A stretch of 64,000 nucleotides of DNA from Paramacrobiotus metropolitanus (taxonomy: Eukaryota; Tardigrada; Eutardigrada; Parachela; Macrobiotidae): positions 124,001 to 188,000 of the forward strand of contig NW_026570287.1 in NCBI RefSeq assembly GCF_019649055.1, written 5' to 3'. Below, piece after piece: positions 32,101 to 47,100 of this stretch (its first letter is position 1; each line of letters starts with the position of its first letter). Below the pieces are notes generated by a model. It was not told the DNA's origin, did no database searches, and was given only the letters and a program-made list of their open reading frames with translations. The position numbers and the translations under genes were made by a program.

Positions 32101-35100
32101 ATGACCGACATGCTTTCCGATCCAGCGCTGTTTGGCGAGGATTCTGCGGCATCTGCCAGTCGATCTGATGATGACTCCGATCCAGGCAAGTGAGATTTGT
32201 GGTGTATCACAAGAAATCGCCGTTGCATCATGATGCACGTGGGATCAGCAAAGGATTTGCCGAACGTAGCTTATCCCACAAATGCACTAAACTGAATTTG
32301 GTCATGATCTTTTAATCATTTGTTATTTGTAGAGCGGAATGTGCTGACTCTGACGGAGATAGCCGATGTTCCTGCCAATTTTGCTCACTTACGCTCGTAT
32401 AATGCCTCGCGACGCTGCTCAGACGAAGATTCCGTCGAAACATTCCTATCCGAGGAAGCAGAAGCCGTAAGGCGAAATCCCAGTATGGTTATCTTTGTAC
32501 GCGCAGATGCGATGTGTTTGTTATGCAGAGCGAAGAAGCTGGCCAGGTGTTCGTGATGATGGAAGGCATGTTTCGGGTATCAAGGAATACGCGCGCGCAG
32601 TGGTTCCTGCGATTTCTCAACAAGACTGTGGTTTGGGATGCTGAGGTAATTGTCGTAATTAAACGTCTTGCATGTTTTTCGGTATACTTATTATTCAGTG
32701 TAAAAAGATTTCTTAGCTTCTCTGTTACTCACGCTTTGTGTAAATAGAAATTTTGGGAAACGAGATTTGTTACTAATTGGTGTTACAATACATCTTAATT
32801 GCAGTTTTTGAATTTTTCATCTAGTCACGCCCAGTGCTATAGAAGTATTTTCGGTTGGATTATCCGTGCCTAGAAATTGTTTTGCAGTTGCAATAATTTT
32901 TGACAGGATTAATGGAAACTATTCTAATTACATAAGCGTAGTCATTATTTTGTCGGCTTCACAGTCTTCACAGGCATTGTTTCGATTGCAGTACGAGTAT
33001 AGTAATTTGGTAAATGAATTCAGTGGATACTCGCATTAAATTTTCACAGTTTGCATATGACAAATGTACTGTATGGCAAATTGCCAATACTTTGCCAGAT
33101 GCTACACAATGCCACAGTTGCAAGTTTCCATCGCATTATTTGTAATTTTGTAGCTGCTGGTGCAGCATAGTAAGTCAAAATTTTCGGATACTTGAAAAAT
33201 TCTTGTAATCATACGAAATCGTAACTGCTTGAATTGTAGACTGAAGTCGAGCATGAGGATAAGGAACCGCTGGAAATCATATCGTGCATTCCTCGGCGCC
33301 CGCTTTTTCCGGTGGAAAGTACATTAGCTTTTACATAACTTATGCACAGTTGGTTTCTTGTGTCGTTTGATAACTTTGGAATACACTGATTTTGAACACT
33401 GGCGGTTTGTTTATAGTGCAACCAACAAGTAACCGAGTGTTTAAAATTACTCCCCTGACAGCTGTTACTTTCCTCTCCAAAACTTATCGGTTGGTGTTTG
33501 CTTTGGATTTGACACCCTCTATGGCGACCGTGGTAAGGGCGTGTTTGGATGTTTTTTGTTGCTTTCTGTTAAATATTTAGGGACTGGATTTTTTGCAGTC
33601 GCTTGTGAATGGATCTGTTGCATTCGATGAGTTGTTTTCAGCACTGCAGGAATGCCTGACCGCAATTAGTCAACCGGTAAGCGGTATGTGTTGTCGGGAA
33701 TAAATAGAAGACGTGAGCTTTCCTTTTAATCGAAAATCCAGATTGTCGCAGTTTTGTGTAAAACTGTAGTATGTTTTTCGTTGGTTAATCGCTTTAATTA
33801 TACTCCGACAATGCAGTTACAAATTCAAATTTGCGGTTTGTTATTAGTGATTCTCAACTGTATTGGTGCGAAGCAGTTTAATTACACCGTTGTTAAATTT
33901 TAAACCTTTTACTGTTTAGACGGTCATTCCCGGCACGAATAAACCGTTCTCCCCTAAAGTCTTCGTTACCGTGTTGGCCCACGCACCATTTCTGAGCTCA
34001 AATTCTGCTCCGGTTATCGTGAAAGGTTTTAAACTGCTACCAGAAACTCTTGCGGATTTGCTGCAGTTGATTCGAAAAGAGCTGACTCGATTGGAGGGAG
34101 ATGTCGTCACACGCTTAAACGTAAGGGTCATGATGTCTTTTGAATGTGTAAATGGTGGCTTACTAAAATGCAAATTTCTTAATATTTTCAGTTTTTTGTC
34201 TAACGAGAAATGATTCGATTTATGGTAGTAGTGGCATTTTTTTGAAATAAGTTCCGTTTTTTCTTACAATTAGTGTACTTGTCATTGGCCTGTGTCAAAT
34301 TTACATTATGATGAAATGAAAGTACCTAATGCTACTATGCTACAAATATTATCATGAAATGCAAAAAATACTTTAGTTTTTTTTCAACAGGAAGAAATTC
34401 GAAGGTATTCTCCATTATCCAATGCGGAGTTAAAAAAAACCAAGCCTTTCATGACAATGGATATGACTTTGGCCAACATTTTACGGAAATGCTTGCTTAG
34501 CGTGCAGCTGTTGCCGGACAATTCTTGTGGACGTGAGTTGGCAGTAATTAGTATTAGTTAGTATTAATTTTTAATTTAAGACATTTTTTTTTATAATTTG
34601 GATGTAGGCAACTTGAGACAGATTGATAACGGTACATAAATTTTATCACTTTGTCTCACGCTTCATACATGCAAATATACATTTTCCGTGTTAAAAACGC
34701 ATGGCTTTGAATTCGTAAAACAGCTTACTTATTTGATACCGCGCTTTGTCTACTGCTTTATTTGCCGTTTAGATATTGTTGTGGTGACGGATGGAATACT
34801 GGACTTTCCGGACATTACCGTCTTGGACCAGCTGCTGTCGCAATTACGAACCCATACCATTTCCGTCTCTTTTATTCGTGTGGCATGCCCGGGCCAGAAC
34901 GGCGCAATGCACGACGATCTGGGTTATCTGTGCAATGCGGACCTGATGGAGTTTATTGCGCGCACCACCACCGGGGCCTATGTCGAGTACCAGCCGAGCG
35001 TGGTACGCGAAGAGTTTGAGGGTGTGCGGGTGCTTGTGAGTGTCGTCAATAACCCCTCTTGTTCTTTGTACACTGCAGTTGATCAGGTGGCATTTGCTTC

Positions 35101-38100
35101 GTGAAAGTCCTTAACACGAGTACTTGAATCGTTGTCGTGCCGCGCTATGTATAGGTATTCCGACACGTCGTTGCCGAAAGCCGCTTTTACGTGCTTTATG
35201 CAGCTGTACAGGAAAATATCTTATTATTAACTCTGCCTTGATGAAATTTAGGGTGAACTGGATGGGTCCGATGCTGGGGTATTTCAGACAGCATTTTTCA
35301 CGTGGTCCTTTCAAAGAGGAGTGGACGCTGTCCAGAATGAACTGACCAGGCGACCGAATACTATGGCGTAAGTTTTGTAGGGCGGAATTTTACTACACAT
35401 TACTGATAATAAGCACTACGTAAAAAGGTTTTAATGTTTTTATTGTGCCATGAAGAATCTGTTGCGTATAAACGATACAGTTTAAACTGGTGCCTTGATG
35501 CTTCCCAGTTTGTGTACATATTTTTATTTGTATGTTGCAGTTAATCGTTTTTTTGCTTCTGTCTTGTTCTCATGATTCGTGAACTGTTTAGGCGAATGAT
35601 ATTAAATGACGATTGGTTTTCTAGGATTATGGCTGACGTGGGAGGCAGAATGATGCGCCAGTTTTTAAGTAAAGCTGAGAATATTGATGTATCACTTGGT
35701 GGATTGCTGTCCATACGTCTGAGAGAAGGATTCACCATTAAATCTATAACATTTTCTAAAGGTACGCGTAGTACTGACTCCGCCTGACTGTACTAATTAA
35801 AATCGTTAACAGCGTACCTATTCAAAAACATGGAACGCTGATTTCCGCGAGTTAAAAAAAAAATTTTGTTGAATCTTCTTAGGGGATACTCACATCGATA
35901 TTGTTCTGTCTATGCCTTGGAAACCGGAAATTAATATTGACTATCAAATTGGAGCCTTGTGGCCACCAACGGAACGGTATGCATTCTTGAAACAAAAAGC
36001 GTCTTCCCTAATCTCATACTTCATATGTCATGGACGTTACTTATATTTTTAATCATTTTATTAATTTTTATATTTAGTGGTGTCAGTGCGGAAATTTATG
36101 TCGAAGCGCCGTACGAATTCTTGCTCGACTTGACCGTGGCTGCTCCCAACAAAAACAACTGTGGACCTTACCGTTTGGCTTCCTTAAAACGATTCAGACA
36201 TATGATCCAAAGGTACCGATTATCTCCTTATTGTCGTATAACGGTATCGTCGGCATGTAATGACTGTCAACTAAGATAGGTTCTTTTCAGTCTGGAGCAG
36301 ACTGAACAGTTCTTGATTCATTTTGAGCAATTCAAGAGTAAACCGTCGCATTACACGATACCGGAAGTGATTCGGGAAGGTATGCCGGTGTTCTATTTGT
36401 CACCGGACAATCCGGAAGATCCTGTGCTGTGCTCGAACGACCTGATGGACTATCCGGATTTTACAAATTTCTGGCGTCCAATCTGTGTGTTGGACTCCAA
36501 CCTCTGGCATAAGTGGCTGCATGTTCATCGGATTAGTCTGTTACTGGAACATGACAAACCGCTGAGCGAAAATATCTTCAGCTCGCGTCGTGTGTCTACT
36601 ATTCGCTGCAGTTTTGCTTTGAATCAGCTACGGGAGTTGCTACAGAAGTGGTGCCAGATTGTACTGGTGGAAAACCATAGTTACATTCGGTTTATTACCG
36701 AGTAAGTGCGAGATTTGATGGCTTTTTGCTAAAAACACAGGCGTCTAAACTGCATTTACATTGTGCCGTATCTTATTGAAACAGCGATTGCACAGATGAC
36801 TTTTTTTTCCAGAAATCAAGAAGACTCCGGCCCACCAAAATCGTTTTTTATTATAAGAATGGCGGTTAAGCTTCCGTGCGTGGCGCTTAGAATGGCATTT
36901 CTTGGTGGCACGTCTGGAAATATTCGACATAAAGTAAAGCACTTATCACCCGAACCGAACTAATCCGCGGTTTTGTTGCGTTGGTTTGCTGTAGGTGATG
37001 TCGGAGTTGGAACAAAAATTAGCTGCTTTAACGATGCAAGTGAAAGATCCCTCCGGCGAAACAAATCGTAAGTTTTGGTTTTCCTGTTTAGTAAACCTTG
37101 GTAGCACTCTTCCTGGTGCTTCATTTTGCTTACTTCAATTTGTCTAAACTTACAAGTGGCCGTTGTAGTTGTTACGTGTTGTTGGAGATTTGCTAAGCCG
37201 GTTGAGAAGATGCTGATACAATATCGTGACGTGCCTGGAGAACTGACTGCTGATAGGTCTTCTGGAGCAAGTGTCCCGGTGAATTTTGAGGAACGCGTTA
37301 ATCAGGCAGCATTTCCGGTGGCGAATCCTTTGGCGTTTCAAGCCCTTAGTCGCTTCCTACATTGTCGACGTTATGTTTGGCAGCTTCCAAAAATATGTTC
37401 GCCTACGTTATCGTACGACGTAATCGGCCGAGTCCTGACAGTGTTAGCCAAAATGCGACTGAGGGAGCAGTTTAGATTTGCCAGTACATCCGGCGGAGTA
37501 TTTAATCTGGTCAGGGAGGTGGAAATGACTGTAAGTGACCATTTGGACATTTACATGGCTGCCTTTGTGCATTGCACGATACCCGTAGAATTTGTAATAC
37601 AGGTGTTACTACGGTTTTGTTTTATAAATGCGAGGTGTTTTTACAAGCGTACGTTCAATTTTGTAGGATCCGGCGCGTATATCGCACCCGAAGAAGATTC
37701 CGCTTGTGGAAGCAGACAAGAACGATTTTCTACCGTGTATCGCTCAGTATATTATTTTTCCGCCCTGTGGTATCAGCAGTAGCCTAAAGTGAGCGCTTTA
37801 TTGCCGATTGTATGGATTAAGTGTGCATATTAAAGCGTTAGATAGTAGTGTTTACAGTGACGTATTTATTATTCATGGGTTGCCAGTGCGTGTTAGAATA
37901 GTTAAGCATATTGATTTACAGGGACGAAGAGAAAGAAGAAAGTTATGGCGGGCGGGATCAAAAATATTCTGTGGCAGTTGAAATATGGCTGGAACCACAG
38001 TATGGCGTTTCGATGGCTGATGATTCTGCAACATCATATCTAAACGCTTTGAAGTATCAACAAATCCCGGACAAGGTATGTGTTCTGTTAATCGTTAGTG

Positions 38101-41100
38101 TATCGCCAAATAATTGGTATGTTTTAACAGATGCATGATGTGGACAAAGATCTGCTGTCGACATTTTTGACGTTCGAAATGTTGGCTTCCTTATGTGGTC
38201 TTCCGGCTAATGAATCCAGGAAACCGTGGACATACCCGCGTAGCTCGCGATTTCCTAAGCTGAACTCAGACAAACAAGCCACCGTTACGATACGAGACAA
38301 CGCGGAAATGCTGGCTTTTCCATTTGATATGCCTTCCCTTTTAGCCAAGTGTAGCCGAACACGAATGACCTTCTGCAGTTTCCGTTCCAGTTTTTGTACA
38401 ACGAATGTCGCAGAATCTAACGACTATCTGTTCCACTATTTCTCGACGGAATTACGAAAGCTGCATACTAGGGAAGTGGAGCTGTCTGAACACGATTGCC
38501 ATGGAATTCTGAGACTGCTGGGTGACGGCGGTGGGCAGTCGGTGCGGAATTCAGAATCTGCTGAATCGTACACCGAAGCCAACGATAACGATTCGGGCGA
38601 AAATTTTCCAGTGGAAGCCGAAGTTTTGGCCAGACCGTCATGTGATTGGCGGTGTTTTGTTAAAGTTATCTCCGATCACTCATTGGTAATCACGTTGGTT
38701 CCTGTTTCGTATGTCCATTTGAAACGCATCACCCAAGCGCTGGATATGGAAGAGATTGAAGGCCCCAACATTCCAGTGAATCCTCTAACGGACGATTCCA
38801 GTGCGGTTTCTTTGGGAGAAGGGGACTCCGAGAACGACGATGTAAACTTTCAGAATCGTCCGGCGGCACTTCCGATACCGGTGTACATCTTCACGTGCAC
38901 ATTTTCCAGTCTGATTGCCGTATTGGTGGAGAAGAAGAGTGTCACCAAGGGGCTGGATTTTGATTATGATCTGACAAAGCAGTTCAACGTTCAGTACGAA
39001 CGACCGTTGGGGAAGAGAATTAGTGAATCCAGGGGAGATGATAGTTTATCAGAACGGACTTCACTGCGGTCGCTGTCCTTGCCGAATCGAGGTGGACGAG
39101 ACATGTCCAAAATCTGGATGCTGTGTGGAAACATTGAAGATGCATTTGCGAAGGGATTTGTACAAGGAATATACAAAAGTCTACACCTTGGATATGTGGT
39201 CAGTTGCGTAGTTGACGAGTTCCCTGGAGGCAGTTAAATGAAAATAAAATTTTGGTTTATAAAACAAAAATGAAAATTAATACTTTAAGTTAAGGTCTGC
39301 AGGTATTGACGAAATCGGAATAAAATGCTTGAATTTCAGGTTGACCCCTACGATATCCAGCAGGCTACCGATGCATTTTGCGCGGAAGTACCTGTTGAAC
39401 TGGACTTGACTGAGTTTCTTCGATGTGTTTGTCCACATTTCAAACGACTGATCCGCAAACGCCGGACATCCGGTAACAGTCCACGCTCTGCCAATTCAGT
39501 CGTGCAGCATTTGGTTCCAGCGGAAAGCCATATTGCCATTAAAGCAGAATTTATTAAAATTATCTCCCGCTGCTTGAAAAAAATCCACAGCAAGCCAGAT
39601 ACTTACTTTTTCTATCCACCCGGTTATCGGGAGAGTGGGGCCGAATCAGCCAGCAGTTCGGAAGGCAAGCGCTCCGAAGATAGTGAAGCCACGGTGGAAT
39701 TTCGTGCTAATGATAGTGGAAACGAAGCCGGTTTGCGGGAAAGTGTGAGTGGATTCAGCGAAGCCGGTGAATCAGGGAGAGGATTTTTTGAAAAGGATCC
39801 GGACAGTATGAGTTTGAATACAGGTTGCTCTGATCGATCGGTATTCGGATCTGATACTTCGGAAAGTGCGCCCATTGCGGATTTGGATGGAGAAGACGGA
39901 TTATTGAATCCCCTGTTCGTGACCTTTATGTGTGTGCTTTCGGCGGGAACGAAGCACACGCTGGGTAGTTCCACGGTACAACAACTGCCAACGTGTTTGT
40001 GTAAGTTGCACGATGCGTACATGAAAAACTGGAGCGAATGATCTTGTAAATAACGTGGATAATTATTGTTGATCTTGTGCATAACGTGGAAAAATTTTTC
40101 CCTAGTGCTGTTGCATTTTCATGCTTATGCATATCTCAAAAGTTGAATGTTGCATTTATGTAGCGGAAGTGTTTTCATATGTGGACACTTCTGGTAAACT
40201 GATGGACTTCCACGAATTGCGAATCAGATTGGATGTCCTGTGTTTATCACTACCGGAAGAAATTCGCGACATCCATCCGGTTGAAGGCAGGGTTTCCAGG
40301 CGAACCATTTCTGGTGGAAGCAGCATGAAAGATCTCCGCGGAAGCGATTCTGATTTATCGACAATCAACGAAGAGTAATCAATAAATCATACAGGTTCAG
40401 TTAAAAAATTTTCAATAAATATTCTGTAGGCAACGACCTGGATCATCTGAAGATTATCTTCACTTACCGGCTGAGCAACATGAAATTGTCCAGGGAATGT
40501 TGGACAATTTGCGATGGCACCTGCAGGATGAAATAGCCTATACGCTGTCCGTTAACGACATACTTCCTACGGAAGAAAATTTGCGGCTGGTTATGGATCA
40601 CGTAAAAAACTCGAAGAATCGTAGCACATGTACAATGCACGAGCATGTTCTTCGATTTGTGTACAACGCCGAACAGAGTTTCCAGATGTTTGTGGAGGTG
40701 CGATAATTTTCATTGTGCTTCATCTTTGTTCACTTTGATAGAGCCATCTTATTTTTCTCTTTGTAGCGCTTTGAACGCGTCCGAATCAACAACTACCGTT
40801 TTGTGAAAGAAGGCGAATTTTATTATTTGATCAAAGCGGAAAACAGTGCTTCATTTAAAGGATCGCCTCTGTTGCATAGAAGACAGTTTACACGACAATC
40901 TTCGACTGCTTCTGAACCCTCTGCTGAAATACGCCGACGAATTAATACGCTGGAATCGCAAGCTTCACTTGGTTCGCGGCATTCGTACTCAGAAGGTGAG
41001 AGCTGTTATGGTGGTAATCAGCTTCTAAATTTTTTATTATTCCCCACATATTATCTTAATTTGATTTGCAGTAAACAAAAACCATTTACAGAGGTTGAGC

Positions 41101-44100
41101 GCATACATAATGTGATCCTTTACGTAATAATTATAGTGTATCAATGATTGTAGATACGGCTCGTCGCAGCAGTTTGCCTGTTTACCCGATGTATAAACGT
41201 TCGCACGGGATTGTTACCGCCGTTAACAATGAGGACATAAAGGCGTTTAGCCGATTACCACCCATTCGCGACAGTTCGGTATCCGCCGACGAAGATACCC
41301 TGATTTTTCATGACGGCATTTCAGCAATCAGCGATAATTCCGTTGGCGATTATGGCTACGATGCGGGTAGCAGCGAATCCGATGATGAAGAGGATAATGA
41401 GGGTAGCATTATGCCGAACAACGAATTGCCAGGATTCTGGCTGATCTTGAACCTTACGAAGAATGCAGCAAATATTTACTGCCATGTTCGTGAGTGCGAA
41501 GTGGATGCGGAGAATGTGACTAAAAATCCGCATCGCTCAGCCGATGAGACATTGAAAAAACTGAAGACGATTGAAATGCTGACGGAAGAAACCCTCAAAA
41601 GACTGAAAGCCATTGCCAAGGTGGTCAATCAAGAACTCCTTTTGAAGGATATGTGTAGAACATTGCGCTGTAATAATCTGGTTGAGCCAGAAACGTTGGA
41701 CGAAGACAAGAATGGGCACAATCAGCAGGATGTTTTTCGAAGCGCAGCCGACGATGATGATGCCGTGGATAGTTCGTATTTGGAAGCTTCACTGCATTAC
41801 CTGCCTGGATATTTCAGCTGCGATATGGTTTTCCAATACGAATTCGTTGTACACCCACGGCTGCGTCAGGCTCCCGGGAAATCGGAGAAATCTCCAGGCA
41901 TTCAAGCGCTGATGGGACTGCTGAGTAAATTTGCTGTTATCAACCGGAGAAACATGTTTGTAATTCAGGAAACCGGTAAGGATTCTCATGGGGCAATTTT
42001 CTATATTCGAATGCACGAAAGAGGAGCGACAAAGCGGCTGACCAGCATGAACGAAGATTCTGTTGTGCCGTCGCGGATTGGCTCGGTTGGGAAAGATCTG
42101 GATTTGATTTCTAATACATCCAACGAGAACACTCCGCGCTCGGTAACCTTTGAGGATGGGGCATTTGGAGAACATTTCAACCGGCCTCCCATGGACACAA
42201 TTTTGTTAGAATTCTACGGAATTTCTCCTGTACCGCCTGAAATAACTAATGAACTAATTCTAGCGCTGCAGAATCGGTTGGATGAACAAGTTTTGAGTCA
42301 GTTAATTGTGACGCTGACCAGGAACGTTGGCTCCAAGTTTACTGGAGAAGATGTAAAGTTTTTGCAGCCAGATCGAACCGCTGCCACTGAAATTTTGGAT
42401 ATTAAACTTCCCGGTGAAATTCATACTGCACCACAACAAGTGGCCGTCTTCCATTACCTGCTGCAGAACTTGGGATCGTTTCTGCATGGGCCAAAGTACT
42501 CGCAGACCGATCCTGGGAAGCATTTCCATTATCTTGATCCCGCAACAGAGGAGTGGAAAATTGCTGACGACGAGGCTTCCTTTTTTACCATTCGGCCTCA
42601 CGAAAAGGGTGGTATGGGATTTGGTTTTATCTATGTGCAGCTGCTGCCGCAGACAACACAAAGCCCTCTGCCATCGGAAAACGTTAACGTGGAAGAAATG
42701 TTTCAAGAACTGGTGAAGATCCGTTCGGTAAAGACTGGAGGAAATATCCGGTTCCTGGTTTGGGAGAAGGGTAATGTTGATCGCGCGGGTTTGTTGGATA
42801 AATTGCGTCATTCAGTACGATATGCACTTTCTGATTTTTGGATGGAGCATAATGTATGTCCGGCACTGGCTGCTCCCGGAAATAATGTGGCCGCTGCGCG
42901 CACGAAATTCCTACGGACCTATCTGCACGCATGCTGTGATATCAAGGCGTACGCCTTTGCGTCCCACCTTTACCTGCTGCCAATGCGACACAGCGCTGAT
43001 ATTGTTTGGGATTTTGTTCTGAATATAATTAACGGGCTGAATCTGGGTCTTATACTTTCTGCGACCGCTTGCTTGCGGGATGCGGCTGGAGTGGAGACGC
43101 ATAACTCTGATTTTACACTGGAACCACCGAAATCGTTGCGGGAATTTGTATCGCCACTTCTAAAGAATCTTCCTCCTGGAAATTTCGCAGTTGTGTCTGC
43201 GCTGGGTTTGACATCCGAAGAAGACGGCGAAAAACGCTCGCGAAGTACATCAGTGGATGCACATAGTGTTAGCGATGAAAAGACGAAGAAAAGTTCGAAA
43301 AAATTTCTGTCTCGTACCGATCACCACGGAACGGCAATTGCTTCGCGAACGCGGTTGCTGTTTATTGAATTGCACGATACCGACTTAACGGTGTTTTTTT
43401 ACAATTTTTCACCGGAATCCCAGATGAGCTTAGAGAAAGCCATCGGTCGATTGCTGGAATGGCAACATGAACGATACCGTTTGCTGAATAACATGTTGCT
43501 CCAGAAGTGCGGTGTATTTCAACCGATGAAGGAATTCGAAAGCCATGGATCTCTGGAATATCCAATGTTTCATGTATCACCATTCCAAGTGGATTATCTG
43601 ATCAACTATGCTAATTTTCCCTCAAAAGACAATCTAAAGAATATGCAAAATCCCAAACACCAAATGACGGGAATACTGTTTGAAGCGACAATGGACAGCC
43701 ATTTTCCGGGGAAATTTTTTGCCGATGAAGCCAACATGGCGTACACCGATCCAGTTCTGTACCATGGAAAGCAGTTTTGCGAAATTCGAACGAAAAAACG
43801 CCGGTCGAACGATGTGCGGGCTCGTTTAAGGAATTTGTATGATTTATGGCATCGACGTGGACGACAGCCAATTTCTGAGGAGGTGCTGTCTCTGCTGAAA
43901 ATGAACGCGAAACCGGTACATTTCTGCGCATCGCCATTGATGTTTGATCCACAGTGGAGAAGGAGTCTGGGAACACGGTTTCCGGATCGACAATTATTGT
44001 GTTCTTCTCCCATTCAACGAGGTGTCGCTGATGAAGAGCCTATTTCATCATCAGGAAGCGTGAGTTACAGATTTGACAAAATAAAGCGCTAACGGCCTTC

Positions 44101-47100
44101 TTAGTCGTTTAATTTTAGTTTTGCAACGTGTATGAAAACAGTTGGCGTTTTTTTGAATGGCTGATTTTAGTATTTCAGTTGATCGTGTAAAAATCCTTAG
44201 TGCAATTACACTGGAAGTCTGTAATATAGGTAACCTTGACTTACGGGAACGTGATGAATGAATTTTTTAGCGTTCACGGCACAATTCCGGTATTTTACCT
44301 GTCGTTAAGAAAGAGATCAAGCCGGCAGCGCATTCTGAGCCATCTTCACGCAAGCCTTCCGGTTCTACCCAAGATCAGCAGTGGCATTCACAGATACGAA
44401 ACCTTTTAATGCAGGAGTATGTGGAATATCTGCAGTACCAAGGATTTACCATCGTATTTTCCAGACCGGCTTCGCCACCGCGACAGTAAGTAGAGCCTTA
44501 AATTTGTCGTTAATTGTTGAACTTCGAATTGGGATTAAAAGGGGTTTTGGAAGTCAGAAAAATCCATCGCATGTAATGTAAAATTAATGTGGCTTAGCTG
44601 GAATTGTGTAAATGCTGTTTGCCGGTTACAGTAATAATCGTTAGTGTGTTGAATTTTCGATAATTGGAGATGTACGCTTTTGGATTATGCATCAAAATCC
44701 TCTGCATTTAATTAACCTAAAGTTTGTGACGGGTGATTTTCTTGTAGTGTGAAAAAGAGCCCCCAAAGCGGTACACGGGCTGTATCCGGCGCAACATCAC
44801 CGATTGCTAATCTCGACACGAACACGGCTGCTACTGCTGCTATTTCGCCCCGGTTTACGCCATCGGTGACGTATTTACAGCGGTGTGTTCCAGGCGGTAT
44901 GATTCTTCTGGAATTGTTCTTCGAGGAACCGTTCTTTTTTTGTCGCATGTTTGCTGTGGACCGAGTGAAATTTTCTGATGATTTCTCCATGGTCGGAAAT
45001 GATCCGGATAAGGTAATATTTGGTGCATAATATAAAGTACGAGTGTCGTATTACGTGCCATTGTAACCCGGAATTTTGATGCAGGCCATTATTAATTTGC
45101 AAAGAGAAGTGGACAGACTGAAAGTGGCCATGCATATGCATTCATTCCTGTACGACTTCCATCTGCGCTCCATTGCGCAATATGTCTCGGGAAACCAGAT
45201 GCGACTGAAACCGGGTTACCATATCGTCTCGTTTTTCGATGATTTCGGAAATTATTATCAGAAAGCACCGAGCTACGCGAAAAGCTGTTTCCAGACAGGT
45301 TCGAGGCAGGGTTCAATATAATTCATTGACTTAACTGAATTAATAGCATTTGTCGATGGAGTTACAGTAGTTTCGCAAATAGCGTGCGATTACGTTGAAC
45401 AAAAAAAACTGTCCGTCTACTTAACACTGAATTTGTACCCAAGTTTCAGTTTGATAATTTCATGGTGTGCGGAAGTACAGCACAATAGTTGGTTGGTTGG
45501 CTTTGCATTTGTACAGGTGCTGTGGTGTTGACTGTGGGCAGCAGTATTCCCGCGGCGCAGTTATACAACTACATTTTGGCGCATGATAAGCAGTACGATT
45601 TGTATGCGGTTCCTATGGATTCGTTAGCTCTGGAAGACAGCAGCGTGAGCATCCTCTGATGCGACCGTGTGTCAACTAGCACAGCTGATGAACAAACTTC
45701 GGTCATTTTTAGGAAACGTCTTTTGCGCTGGCATCACGCGGCGTAGCTAACTCCACACCGGAAGGCTTTGAATGCACGTATATTGTCTATGCGGACACAC
45801 ACGAAGGAGTGGACGCCCTGAATCCATCGACACTGCACTTGCGGTATTACATTATACTGACCAGCACGAAGGATGGATATTCAACGGATTACCTGGAAGA
45901 GCGCTTTGGTTCTTTTAAAACGCTCCCACCACCACGGCGCCCTCGCATGTCCACCATAGATGTACCTAAAATGCGCAGTGATTCGCTTACACAATCGGTG
46001 AGCTGAAGCTAGCCATTTTTTAAATTTGACAAAACCGTCCATTTTGTGGATTACAGTTGAATGTATACTAGCATATCAAGGTAAAGATCTATATTACAGC
46101 GGAAAACCCCGTACGATCTGGTCAGAACAAACCAAAAAATTAATCGAAAAACTGCTAACGCCATTCGATTCAGCATGTCTGGAAACTGTGTCACATGCAT
46201 TTTGTTTTGGTAATATCTGCTCCGGCTCCCGTGCACAGACGCCGGTGCCGGTAGAGAAGAAAGCTCAAGGTGACCTTGAAAAAACAATTTCAAAGTCCTG
46301 TTGCATGGAGCAAAAAATCAGTAAATTTAAACTGGTACCCTTTTTAGATCAACAAATCAAAAAGGTTTGAACTTTTACTCCTACAAAACTACAAAAGCCA
46401 ATTAGCAGTAGCACAAACGATACTGCTAGTGGATGGCTTCGTTTACAGTTTAAATCGTTAGCAATTTAAAGCGCTTAAAAACAGAACTTAAGAATAAGAA
46501 CTATCGTTGAAAGCCATTTGAAGACAGCTGTAAAAGAAACTGACCATAGTAATAGTTCAAACGGGCTGACCTTTCATTGCAGTCCGAGCAAAACTAATGA
46601 TAATAAGAACTAATAAAACTAGACTGATAAAACTATAGTGATAAAAAAAAACAAAAAATAAAATGGGATTCACGAACCCAGCTTTCCCGTATAGAATCAG
46701 CAGAAACCATTTCCATAATCTGAATGCCCATATTCCAAAACCCGGCCAGACGGTTTTAGTTTCACAGAGCCAAGCTGTGACCGAACTACCGCTACTATCC
46801 AGAGCACACAGCCCGCTAGGTAAACGAATGACCGAACTACCGCTGCTGTCCAGAGCACACAGCCCGCTAGGTGAACGAGTGACCGAACTACCACTACTAA
46901 CCAGAGCACACAGCCCAGCTAGGTAAACGAGTGACCGAACTACCACTACTATCCATCCAGAGCACACAGACCGCTAGGTAAACGAGTGACCGAACTACCA
47001 CTACTATCCAGAGTACACAGCCCAGCTAGGTAAACGAGTGACCGAACTACCAGTACTATCCAGAGCACACAGCCCAGCTAGGTAAACGAGTGACTGAACT

